Source: Promerops cafer (Eukaryota; Chordata; Aves; Passeriformes; Nectariniidae). Taken from it: a stretch of DNA of 64,000 nt. Of this stretch, positions 12,171 through 24,075 are shown one piece after another. The position numbers were made by a program, and so were the translations under genes. Numbering within the stretch: position 1 is the first letter of the stretch; each line of letters opens with the position of its first letter. Location: NCBI GenBank assembly GCA_013398275.1, contig VZSE01009546.1, positions 310,001 to 374,000 of the forward strand, in the 5' to 3' direction. The notes below the pieces were generated by a model that worked only from the letters and a program-made list of their open reading frames with translations, did not search any database and was not told the DNA's origin.

Positions 12171-15100
12171 TTTTTTCTCAGTCCTCTCTTCAGCTCAAAG
12201 GTATTATTAACACTTCAGAAGAACTGTTCCTAGGACTAAATTAATAATTAAGGATTTTTTCTTAGCTCCTGTTATTGCTAGTTTTTATAATAGCACTGTG
12301 TTATTTTTCCTTCCTCTTCTGAATGTTTTAAAAATGCTGTTCTCAAAATGAAGGTTGTTACTAAATCTGGACTACAGACCAACACTGAGAACAAGTCTTG
12401 CTTTAAATTCTTTTATTAAAGATGACTGTTGGAAGGACATATGGTGTCTTCAATGGAATACTATGAATTCCTTACTCTACTATGTACAGCTCTTCTCATC
12501 AAGCTTTTTGGCATTGCCCTCTCTATGATCATGTTGTTCAGTTGTAACTTACCAATCTACAGAAAGCTGTGCTATAGCCTTTCAAGAACACCTCATTAAT
12601 GGTGCTGAAGACTAAGGATGTGTATGAGGGAATACTTAATGAATGACATTTGAGATGCTATAATGCTCAACTGTCCATTACAGGCATCCTCTTTGTCCTG
12701 GATGAAGTACAAAAGAGGGAAATAGGGTCATAGCTCAGCTGCCCCCATTTATACTCTTAGTCCTGATCCTGCCCTCAGCGGGATGCAGAGCCCTCAGCGG
12801 TGTGAGCCTTTGGCTGTTCTCTGACTTCATGGCCTTGGTGACACCCGAAGCAGGGGGCTGGACAGAAGAGAAGAGGAAGGTACCTGAAGGTGCAGACGAA
12901 GGTGTACTAAACAAGAAATGTGTTGAGTGGATCAGTAGCTGAAGCAATGAGTTCGGATTTCCAAATGAAGGAAAAGTTATCTTGCAGGATAAATGCATTT
13001 GTACCGGGGGATAGCAGAGTCCTTCTGTAACAAAATAATGGGAAAATACCCCTCAGTGCTGAATGCTAATTATCTGACTGATGCATCAGTTTGTCCTCGT
13101 CCTTGTATGATTGCCTTGGCCCACTTTTCCACAGCTTGATAATGCATATGTGTGGTTAGATATGGCCTTTTGTTACATCATACAGAGATGTATGATGATC
13201 CACACAGAAGTCTGTAAGGCTGTGAGTTCTTACCTCAGTAAATCTGTAGATTGGCTCAGTTAGCTGAAACATGCAGTTCTCACTGTCATGTGAAATACTA
13301 GTTGGTTAATGAGGATTTGAGACAGCAAAAAAGTGAGAGCTTAACAGGAAAGCAGGCCGTAAAACTTGAACAAATTTGTGCTATTAGCATGGAGTTCAGT
13401 GACAAAGTATACTTGTCTCCCAGGCAAAGATATTTTGCATATATAATTACCTTGATATTGGGAAATAGAGATATGATTATAAAGGTAAAGCTTTTCAATC
13501 TTTTGTTGAGAAAAGAGTGAGAGACTTTTGCCAGAATAATGCCTGAAATACTAGGACAGCTGATAAAACACTCTTCTTACTTGACAAGCACTGAAACTCC
13601 ACTGAGAATGAGAAATTAGAAAAACATTTTCCTTAAGCCCAGAAGCAAGATGCTGAAGATGGCACACAGACTTATATCATAGAGCTGAGGCTCCCAGCAC
13701 CCACATTCATCTTTGGAACCACAGACGTTTGGTTAATTAGAGACAGCTCCGTACGTGAGACACACAATATCGTCTCCTACTGCTAGGCAGTGAGCAGTGC
13801 CAGCCAAGCAGATCCTCTTCAGTGTGAAAGAAAAGCAGCTCTGTTGTCCAGGATCCTGACAGAGCATGAAATATCTTTTAGGAAGACAGACTGTGGGTGA
13901 GGGAACTTAAGATGGAAAAAGGCCAACAAAATTTCTAAGGTTCAGCCTTTGTGAAGCAAGGAGGTGGCGACAAGAAGCTAGCAGTCTGCAGGGATGATCC
14001 ATCTCAATGTTCACTGAAACTAATCTTTGCATAGCTGAGATGAGAGATAAACAGAGGTTAGAGATAAGCTCAGGGATCTGCATTGAACCCAAACTGCTAA
14101 GCACTGTAATGGCAATAGATATAAAACACTGCAAATGGGTGCAGGGGGCTACCTGATTTAGTCAGGGAAAAAAAAAAAGTTTGCTGTTTATGCTAAGAAT
14201 GAGTTTTTCCCTTTGAACTTTACAGAGAAACTCTGACAACTTGTGCCTCATAATTTCACAGGCAGTGTTACAAAGTCAGTTCTATGAGTAGCCATTCATA
14301 TTATTACATGAATTATAACATATCTCTGTATTATTAGTGTTATCTATGTTTTGTGAAGAGTTATTGCCTACAGGCAATAAAAATTCTAGGAATATTTTTG
14401 TAAAATATTTTAAAACCAATTCAACAAAATCAAGCCAGGCTTTGGCAAAATATCCTGTTGAAATGCTTTTGTGAGGATGAAGGCAAAGACTCGTTAAACA
14501 GATGCCTGACTTCTGAGCCACTGCTGACCCTCTTGAGGCTGAATAACCCACCTCCTCCAGACAATACTTCGGACAAACCTTTCAGAGGGAAGGCAGAGAG
14601 CTTTAGAGTCTGCTGGGAATTAGAGTGTCTGCCCTGGCAGTAAAGGTGCTGCCACAGCTTTTGGGGACTTATCCAAAGACTGTGAGGTGAGAGGGTGATC
14701 CCTGTGTTTCCAGGGAACTTCTAAGACTCACCCAGCCTTGGAGATCATCTGAGATGCTGCCCTCAGGTTCTAGGTAAGCACAAAGAGTTGCCAGGAGTTA
14801 GGATGGCTCTGCATTCCATATTGTTCAAGCAATAGGTAAAGAGATATTTTAATTTTTCCTTAAGGAAAAGACAATATCCTTTCTCCTCCACCGCAGTGTG
14901 TTTTTCATTCAAGCCCTGAACTATAATGTATTGTCAGTCTTGCATAAAGTGTCTGGGATGTGGAAGATCTTTCTTGTGGAAGTGAAATCTTGAGTTTTGG
15001 TTGCTTTTACTCTAAGACACTCTTCAGAGAATACTCTGCTTATCTTTAAGCAGATAGCAAGAGTGCCAAATGCAAGAAAAATGAAGGCACTGGGGACTGA

Positions 15101-16059
15101 AACTCCCTCTATTGAGCACCTATTGTCTTCTGAGACACAGCTTCAGACATTCCAAGAGCCACTATGGTAATGCCCATGTCAAAAGGTGTGAAGGAAGCCC
15201 ATGGACCTATTAAGCTGAGCTAGCTACAAGTTTGAAAATTTTGTGTTCGAAATCCTGTCAACCTTTGATCCACCTCCACATTAGTACTTGATTAGAAACA
15301 TTTGGGAATAAAAAAAAAAATACTTAGATACTGTGCTCTTTCCAAGCAGGCCCAGCTGTTCAGAGAATCCCATGCTACAAAGCTCCAAAAAAGGGTTAAG
15401 AAAGAAATGTAGAAATTGCCCAGATGTAGAGCTGGCAGCTTGTGCTTGCTAACAAAAGTCTTGGTAACTATGGCAGTCAAAAAGACAATAAAAAGAAACT
15501 CTACTGAGAGTGCTTTGGGAAGTGAAAACATGCCATCAGTTGGCCACTGGGTACAGGTTGGATGTGCCATTTATCTCAAGTCATTTAAAAGTACCATGAG
15601 GAATCTGAGAGGTTACCCAAGAGAGAATGCTGTTGACAATCCAGGACTGTGGCACTGCTGAAGTTGTGTGGAAATTCACTAGCAAAACCTAATTTTACTG
15701 AAAAACACTAGTCACTTTTGCCTGAAACATCTCTGTTTTGACAAACATTTGCTTCCCATTGCCTTTATCAATAGTCATTCATCACTAAAGATCATTAGTA
15801 CCAGAGCATCTGGTGGTTGCATTTCTTTTATACATCTGCATCATGCTCCTGAGCAGATCAGTGTGATTGCCTCATACACCCAGGTATTTCTGCTTCTCAC
15901 TTCTTTTTAAATAACCAGGTCCTAGCAGAAATGCTTTATCTTAGTTATTAAGTGACTTGCTGTGACTCTCCCCTATTGAATTTCATCTGATTATATTAAA
16001 ATACTTCCTACAGAAACTCATGATTCTTCTCTTTACTGACAGTTCTTCCCCATATTTTG
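12171..16059. other. Gene-free A+T-rich stretch with one GC-richer patch
   Basis: About 3.9 kb with no supported gene. A GC-richer patch at about 14460-14780 holds an 61-codon plus-strand open frame and a possible 60-bp exon, described in the findings. Neither is strong enough to call. 15700-16059 may be the degraded edge of the antisense CR1 that follows. Confidence 0.5.
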
Positions 16060-17160
16060 TCATCAGTATATCTAATTATCTCCCTTCTGCTTCTTGTGAC
16101 AAGACAATGAATGAAAATGCTGAATAAATAGAAAAGTATCTTAGAACCAATCCATAAGAAAGTCTTACTCTAATGCTCACTTTAGCCACAAACATCCTCT
16201 TTCAGTACTACTCACTGATGTCTTTCTTTTACCCACTACTTTTCCCCTTTTATAGATTTTCTGGACATCATTCTCTTTTTTCATATAAGTAATAATTTCC
16301 CATCTTGAGCTGTACCAACCACTTTATATCAATTTGAGTAACTGTGGTGTGTTTCATTCCCATTCTCTTTTTAAAAGCATTATGTCTCTGACTGTGTGCT
16401 TCTGTGCTACTGTCTAATGTGCTAAATCCGTATTGCACTCTATCTCCTTTTCTATTTATCTCCATTTTATTAATTTCTAATTACTTCAAACTCTGTCCTA
16501 ATGTCTCGTGTATAATGATATAATGTATGACAAGACACAAACTTGTCTGACCACTTCTTTCCCCCTTTCTCCTCAAACGCAGACATTGCAGACATTGCAT
16601 ACACTGCATACACTGTAATTCAATCAGATGATATTATGTCAAACCCATTGTGTCACCATAAATGCTATTGTGAATATCAATTTTCTCAGAATATCAGGAT
16701 GGAGATCATCAAGTTAATTTTTGTTTATTCCCCACTCTTGCCCTCATTTAAATCTTACAGTCTTTTTTCTACTTAAAATGAATTAATTTCTATTTCCACT
16801 GACCCCATTCTCATTTACCATCCCCCATATTGCTAACTTCATAATTTTTGAGAAACTAATGTAGACTATTGATTTAGTTTGAGGACCATATCTCAGGTAT
16901 TTTTACTCTCCATCTCATTGTTACTCCATTCCTATTCACCTACTTCTTATTGTCTCTTGGTTTTTTGAAAATATTTTTTTTTAATTCATGCAGTTAAAGA
17001 ATTTTGCTTTATAAATTTTCTTTTCAAAAATTTATCAGAGCATATTTTTTGACAGTGATTTTATCATTTTATCCTGAGAGTTCTGACCTCTAAAAGACAT
17101 CCTTTTGTTTCTTGGATTTCTTGGACAGTTATTTTCCATTCTTAAGATATATTTTTTGGG
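16060..17160 (-). mobile_element. Very old CR1 LINE fragment, antisense, ORF2 region
   Basis: Read on the plus strand, the sequence follows the antisense of old amniote CR1 ORF2. GACAATGAATGAAAATGCTG, AATAAATAG and TTAGAACCAATCC correspond to the 'last residues before the RT active site' stretch in reverse. ACTGTCTAATGTGCTAAATC and TTTCTATTTATC, then AAACCCATTGTG, follow in the expected order. The later part (16800-17160) fits only loosely. Frames are full of stops, so no protein remains. The 16060-16680 part is the better supported half; this rests on remembered family patterns, not an alignment. Confidence 0.55.
16579..16614. repeat. Short 9-bp tandem repeat, 4 units
   Basis: Two copies of GCAGACATT are followed by two of GCATACACT, which differ from the first pair at two positions. 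It is a small local expansion inside the old antisense CR1 region. Confidence 0.9.
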
Positions 17161-18757
17161 ATCATTGTTCCATATACAGACAGGAAAGACTTCCTTGGGT
17201 GTAAGATTTTACCAGTTCTGTAGGACAAAAATTTGATGGAAATTTGACAAATATACTTCCTACCCCTTGACACCAGCAAGCAAGCCAACTGTCTAACAAA
17301 GTATCACAATTTTCAGCATCACAATTGGCAGTTATTGACAGTCTCAGTGGAGACGACAAGGCCTAGATTGGCAGTGAAAATGAATTAATTTGTCATTCTG
17401 AGTAGATCTCCTGTAACAAGGCTAAAGGAATTTGGCAGCTCATAATTGGAAAGCTTGGTTTATTTCTGGCACTACTCTCTGTACAGTGAATGATGCAAAG
17501 GTTTTAGAGTTATCACTCTGATGCTCATTGGTAGTTAATCAGATAAAAATACTAGCCAAGAAATATCAATTCAGCTAACGAGAAACAAAAACCAAAATGT
17601 GAAGCATGTTCCAAATTGGAGTTTGCCGTCTCTTAAATGATTTTCTCATCTGCAATTTGGAGACAGCTCTGCATTAGGAACAAGATTTTTAACATCAGCC
17701 CTAGACTCAAACATAATGATTGTGAGCAAATTTTACAGATCAGAGGGAGGTTTTGTGACATGCACAGATTTCAGTGCTTTGTGAACAACTGCTGTGTTTA
17801 GAAATGTGGCAACAGGTTTTTTTGACAGTGTCAATTAGATCTTCTATCCATTGGGTCTTGCTGAGAAAATTGTTATCTAACAAGTACTGCCTTATAAAGC
17901 AGTGCCCATACGTGCAGCATGGGCAATTCCCTTTGGAGATGATTTAGGAAAGATTGTAACCATTTTCTTTTACAGGCTGTTTACTTCCAGATTATTTTCA
18001 CAAATTTACAGCACTGCTGAGCTACACAGATATTTGTTCTGCAGTTTCTACCAAAGCCATTGTCAGCTGATGTGAGATTTCTGCCAGGTTATAATGGCAA
18101 ATTGAATAACTGGTGATTTTATACCCTGTAGGACTCCACTTTTCTCTTATGTTGTCTTATTTGAAAAAAAAAAAAAAAAAAAATAGCATCCTGTACAGTT
18201 TTCAGTGGAAAGACTGGGGACAGTTGTCCTTTAAATTAATCCCTCCTTTCCTTACCTTCCTTTTCCTCTGCTTCTGGAGGGTGATTTTTTCTTCTGTCCC
18301 TTGGTACTGAGAATCTTTCTGGAGACTCCCTCTACCTCTTTATTTGCTTTTGTTTCCCTACTTCCTCTTTGTCATTTTCTGGTATTGAAACTGATGATCC
18401 ATGCAGTTCTGGGCTATGTCCAGGTTTTCTTCTTTTTCAGTCTCCCATTCCGCTAAGTCATTACCTCTTGCTCTCTGTCTCCCACGATGGTTTCTCAACT
18501 TTCTTTCTTGCTTCACTGTAGGTGCCTTTGTCTTTTGACCTCCCAGACCGAAGAGTGATGTCTGTAGGAGTCCCAAAAGAATGAAGATTGGGCTTGTCAG
18601 TGTCTGTTTACACACCACCTGACAACCTGCCTCCTTAAGCTAGAACTAATAAATGCTCAGTAAATAATAAGGATAAACAAAGACAGACTTGATAAAATTT
18701 CATGCTTTCTATGGAACTTGATGACTTCAGAAGAACATGGTTGCAACTGAGGTGTAG
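17161..18757. other. Gene-free A+T-rich stretch
   Basis: About 1.6 kb with no supported gene. It holds a 20-A run (18164-18183). The minus-strand frame at 18358-18618 is charged and low-complexity, and I do not recognise it. Confidence 0.5.
18164..18183. repeat. (A)20 homopolymer
   Basis: Twenty consecutive A residues. Its length is uncertain in any assembly. I see no upstream retrogene that would make it a poly(A) tail. Confidence 0.95.
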
Positions 18758-19710
18758 TTGATGCTGTTCAACTTATAAGTGATCTAGAAAAGGTCACACT
18801 TTGGTGACAGTTTATTGCTGATAACTTATGGCAGTGAAAAGGGAAAGTAAGCTGTCAAAGAGGAGCAGAAGTATCTTACAGTACTGAATTACTAAATAAA
18901 TAGAGATGATAATTACCATAGATGTACATAAAATAATGTACATGGGAGAAAAATTGTAATTTTGCATGTATCATGAGCTAATCATTACCACCCAGAAACA
19001 AAGGTTTTGATCTCTGTGGAACATGGAGGTAACACAGTCATTCCGTAGAAAAAGAAAAAAAAAAAAAAAGAAAGGAGAGAAGAAGAAATTGAATGTTAGG
19101 GATTTTAAGGAAAGCAATATAAAACAGAAGAAAAGACTAACATTACTCTGCCACCACCTGATGGTGATGAGTCCCTGAGGCATGTAGAGCTTGAACACAC
19201 TGTGTACTTCTAGTTGCTCCATCTCAAAAATAAAATGATAGAACTGCAGGGGGATCAGACAAGGGCAACAAGGACAATAAAAAATCTGGGATGGTTCTGA
19301 GCCACACAGGAACCACAGAGCAGACTGGAGAGATGGCTCAGAGGGTACACAACAGAGGCCTAAATGATGAGTGCCATTAAGTGGATAGAAGGGGAGCTGC
19401 CTGTCCTCTGTTTTCCTTCTCTACAAAACCTAGGAGTGAAAAGCACCAACTGATAAGTGCAAAGCAGATGACAAGAGGCTGTAGTTTCCCTAACACTAAA
19501 ATAAAGAGTGGAATTCCCTGATATGGAACATTGTGAGTGCTAAAAAGTCACATGGCTTGGATGGTGCTTGGACAGTTTTATGGAAGAGACTGTTAAATCC
19601 CACTTTGCTTGTCCTGTACTTACACTCTTGGCAAGCAATACTGGACTAAACTGAACATTGGTCTTCTCTGATGTGTCTGTTTTATCTAAATTATTCTGGT
19701 AACCTTGGCA
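18758..19710 (+). mobile_element. Old CR1 LINE, last ~0.95 kb including RT C-terminal part
   Basis: The order of old amniote CR1 3' modules is kept over the whole stretch. GCTGTTCAACTTATAAGTGA with TCTAGAAAAGG is the segment before the RT catalytic motif, and a degraded GCTGAT stands where the ADD codons belong. Next come TTACCACCCAGAAACAAAGG, CCATCTCAAAAATAAAATG, AGGGCAACAAGGAC, AAATGATGAGTGCC, GTGGAATTCCCTGATATGG, GCTTGGATGGTGCTTGGACA and finally ATACTGGACTAAACTGAACA with TTGGTCTTCTCTGATG. All frames are broken by stops and indels. The 3' end lacks the ATTCTATG tail typical of young chicken-type CR1, which points to an older lineage. Confidence 0.85.
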
Positions 19711-22700
19711 TAAAGGTTATTTTATTCTCAAGGAAATGAGGGCTGTAATGTTTATTTTTTGCTTCAAAACATGTTCATGATTAGAAAAAGTTTGAGTAAC
19801 AAGCCAATAACAGCAACCAGAAATGTTCTTAAAACTGAAATCCAACTTGTTTGGTACGTTAGATTGTTTCTAGAAGGGGTTGGTGCAAGCCTTTCCTTTA
19901 AACTGGGCAACATGATAGCAGATTTATGGCTCAGAGGGAGATCATTGGAAGAGCTGCTGCCAGCTCTCCACACCAGTGGGCAGGTGAGGCTCGGAATCAG
20001 TGAAAGCTGATGCTCTTCTCTTTTCATTCTCTCTGACATACCTTCCTGCTATTTTTTTAAGCATAGCAATGCCCCCTGTCAGTCAATTCCCATGCTAACA
20101 GCAATGATGATAGATATTTTTGTTCTAGGCTCTGTCCAAAACAGTGGAAAGTGTGAGAGTTGCCTATCCATGTTGGGAAGACACTAGATTTTCTAGAGGA
20201 TTCACCTCCCAAACAGAAGTTGTACATGAATTATGTATTTGCTCTTTTAGGTTCTTATATAATTATTTTCTGAATGAGTACATAAGGCTTCATTCACACT
20301 TGGAGCAAACATATAAAACCATATTGCCTTGAATTATATTTCTGACTTCATCCAAGTAGATTAAAGAAAAATAATACGAATATTTGTAATAAAAAACCAA
20401 AATAGTAAATTAGATTGTGACTGAATATCATCAGAGACTGCTTTTTTTCCCTTAATGAGACCATCTGAAAGCCTATAGTGTTTGTTAGCACCTCTTCTAA
20501 CTAGGAAAGCTGACAGAAAGTTCTCTGTGAGGAGTCTCTGCATTATAAGGTGATTTATTTCAGGACATTAGAACACCACTAGGTTGACCCCTTCAATGAC
20601 ACATGACCCATTTGTTGTCTCATTTAGAGGAGAAATGGATATGTGGGTGTTTCTGAAAATCAAAATGCACAGCAAATCACCCGACAGAATTTACCTAGTA
20701 AGATAGATGACTTTGTAGGCTTAGTCTACTTCTATATACCAGGTTAGGTTTAAATTGAGTCTGCTGTTGAAGACAAAAAAGGGGATGTTCCATACATTGT
20801 GCAGGTCTACTGCAGTTTCCAAGGAGAGACTGGTTTCACACATGATACAAGTGATATTTAATTCTTCTGGCATTTTCTATGCAATTACATGTTCCTTTTA
20901 AATAAAAGACTTGCATCCTCGCCCTGCAATAAACAAAACCACATATGGTTGGCCTCTTTGACATCACTGACTAAATTTGTTTGTGAAATGCTGCTCATTC
21001 ACCCTCCAAATTCCCTCTCACCTTTCCTCAGTACCTTCCCATTTTCCAACCACCACTGTCAATGTACTTGGCATGTACCATGTTGCTTTCCATTAGTATC
21101 ACTTTTCATGCATTTCCAATTTATAACACTATAAAAATGCAGCTAGAATGAAGAAGCAAAAATGAGGAAATAAAAGTGAGCCATTTCAGGCCTTGGCCTT
21201 TGGCTTGTCTTCCTCATTTGTAAGCCATCTCTGGCTGAAATAATAACTGGCATGAAGAGAAAAGCAGACTGTGCTCTTTCTGAAGCTCTCTGTTCCATGA
21301 ATGACTTATTTAGCTTCCTAAGAGTGTTTCACTACTCTCTTGACTACTTAAGGTGTTTATAAGGAATATTTGCATCCTAAATATCCCATGGTGGGACACA
21401 AGTTTAAGTTTTTGAGCCATGTGAGCATAGCTTCCATCGTCTGGCCCCTTACTGCCCATCCTCAGTAGAACTACTTCTTGTTCAATTTCAGGGTTTTTTT
21501 AGGTTGAAGTAGCTCCCCTTTCTTTGGGTATTTCTGAGCTTGGTTCTGAGAAGCAATTACTTCAGATGTCACAAAATTTCTTTCCTTAAACTGTGCTCCA
21601 ATGTTAAATTTTACGAGCTAATATGAGGATAATTTAAATAATTTGAAATGAGGAAGAACATACAACTTATTGTCAGGAGGTAACACCTTGGCATTTATTC
21701 TGTTTCCAAGACTCATTCATATTCACTGACTGAGAGACTGTGAGTGTGAAATGACTGCAGAAGTAAAGGAGAAAGCAGAGCAGTAGTTGCTTTCTATCTC
21801 TTTTTCCTTTTCTTTTCTTTTCCTTTTTCTTTTTTTTTGTAATTCATATCTCCTTATTCTTTAAGCAATTCCTTCCAGCTTCTCCAAATGTGAGCAACAC
21901 TAAGAGTGGGGAGCAGGGTGAAAGGCACTGTTCTCTTCCTTGTTGCTCTCCACTTTCAAGGGCTGAACCAGAAGACAAGGTAGAAGACTCTGTGATTATG
22001 ATATGTTATAATGAGCAGTGTCCTTTTTCCCATCTGAAAGGATTACCTAAAAATAAATTTCTTCTCCTCTGAGATAAAATTCCTCCTTAAGATCCACCAT
22101 GGAAGGGGGGGTGGGGAGAAAGAACACCCAGCCAAAACTATTCTTAATGTATCGACTGCAGGATATAAGCAGTAGTTGTATAAATACAAAAGATAAAATG
22201 AAGCAATGTGTAAGAAGACAGCAAATGTTGGTTCTCCTTTTAGCTGGAAGAATGTGTGCATATACTTGGGTTTTTTGGAAGATGTTCAAAGAGTTTCTCT
22301 GTTTTTAGAAATACACACATGTTGCTTCCCATTATCCAGGAATGTTTCTTTTCTTGGGCCAATTTCTTCTCTGCATGAAAAGAATATAAAAAAACCTTCA
22401 GGTAAAATGTTTAAAGTAATGAAAGCATAGAACTTGAAACAATTTTTACAATGGTTTCATATATTTTTCTACTGTTTTAATCTACTTAAGGACTAGTTTG
22501 AGTAAGAAACACTTAAAACATTTGCTTAGGACATCTTGCAAAAGATACATCATAATGTAAAATGTCGTTCTGGGATATTTCAAGATGGACAAGTACAAAA
22601 GTGTTCCTATAATACATTTACTTGTTTTTTTTCTCCCATAAAGAATAAAAGTGACTCGCAAAAGCATATTTTCAGTGTAATTACATGCAATGCTTCTCCA

Positions 22701-23819
22701 GTATTTTTTTTTCCTGTAGGTAGATAAAACTAATCCAACCTTATTTGACTGGCTTTTCTTTATATAATTCAGCCATGGCTTTGTGTTTGCCTTTCCCTCT
22801 ACACACTTCTCTTCCTCTTCCTCTTCCTCTTTGCTTTTCTTTTCCTTTTATTCTGGTTCCTTTCCACTAAATTCACTCCACTTTCTCCTCCATTCTCTGT
22901 TTTTGCCTCTTTCTCACGCATCAGAATCTAACCAAGAAAGACCAAAAGTTTGCTTCTTACATGCATCCATTTGTTATTTCTGTTTACTGCATCTGCCATG
23001 ACAAACCAACTTCCTCTTCCAAAAGACATGCTATATTCCTTTACAGAAAGTTCTACTTCTCAGCTGCTGTTGAGAATTCTCCATGTGTGTGGTTAAGTTG
23101 CTTAGTTGAGAATGTCTCAATACATACAGTCTTATGCATTTGCAATAATATATTATTGCATATTTTGTAGCTTATTTTCACTTTGCATTTTCTCCATTCA
23201 GTACTCACACACAGCTGTTGTTTGCTTGATCTTTGCAATTATTTCTAAAAGACAAATGAAGCCTTCACAATTTATATCCTCTTTCTTCTCCCTTGTCTTT
23301 TCCTTAACACTTTCTTCTTCTTAGTATTTTCTCCATCTCTCCTGATAAACCTGTTTCTCTTTGTTTCCCAATTTTCCTTGTTAACATTCCTGACTTTTGA
23401 ATCAGATAGTGTGTGATTCATTTGACCTACTTGATATATGCATCGCCAAGCAAGACAAATTGTACCACAGAATTGCCTGTTTCCTTTTATTGCCATTACC
23501 TACAAAGGGTACTGGATGACTTGTTCAGATACAAATGTCTGCAAAGTTAGAGCAACTCTATTTCACTTTTTTCCCAAATAAATCCAGAGATTAAAGTAGA
23601 GAAAACTCAATGTGTCAGATTCCCTGGTTTCAATCTAGGCTGATAGTTGAGGTACTTAAAGAATTCATCTACTCTACCAAGTATAAGACTGGACTGGTTG
23701 GTGGGTGAACTGGGTAGGAAGCAATGCCAGGCTCTCACAAAGAAAGGCAAACACCTCACTGAGATGATAAAACATGGAAATGCCATGCCAAGATACACAA
23801 GTAAACCTTCTGTTCTATC
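19711..23819. other. Gene-free A+T-rich stretch
   Basis: About 4.1 kb with no supported gene. It includes pyrimidine-rich low-complexity stretches at about 21795-21838 and 22806-22832 (CTTCCT units). Overlapping short frames on both strands (for example 19759-20039) encode nothing I recognise. Confidence 0.5.
22806..22832. repeat. (CTTCCT)n tract
   Basis: About four CTTCCT hexamers in a longer pyrimidine-rich region. They produce a run of serines in the overlapping frame, which is not evidence of a gene. Confidence 0.9.
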
Positions 23820-24075
23820 AACATGCTCCAAGTAATAGCAAGAGCACAATATCCAGCCTGGGCTTCTTGGAAATATCAGCTGTGAGGAGAAGTTGAACAA
23901 CCTGGGAGTAATTTATCCTAAAGAAGAAACGTCTGAACGGGGATATGACATTAGCCTTCAAATACATAAAAGATTGATGAAAAGTGGAGAGGCACAATCT
24001 GTTCCCCCTGTCCAAGGTGCACAGGAGAAGAAGGAAAGAGACTCAGTTGCAACAAGAAACATGATTTAGAGACAT
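23820..24075 (+). mobile_element. CR1 LINE fragment, diverged, 3' region without the tail
   Basis: GAGGAGAAGTTGAACAACCT, GGGAGTAATTTATCCTAAAG, GACATTAGCCTTCAAATACA, TAAAAGATTG, GAGGCACAATCTGTTCCCCC, TGTCCAAGGTGCACAGGAGA and TTGCAACAAGAAAC follow the order of a CR1 3' module (left to right: 'gagctggg..ttcagcctggag', 'cttcaaatacctgaaagg', 'ctgttctcc..aggacaag'). The last ~200 bp and the terminal repeat are missing or unrecognisable, so the copy is truncated at both ends. Confidence 0.75.

Noticed and set aside
15240..15260. GTTCGAAATCC resembling a tRNA T-loop
   Set aside because: No matching acceptor stem, D-arm or anticodon arm is found in the preceding ~60 bases.
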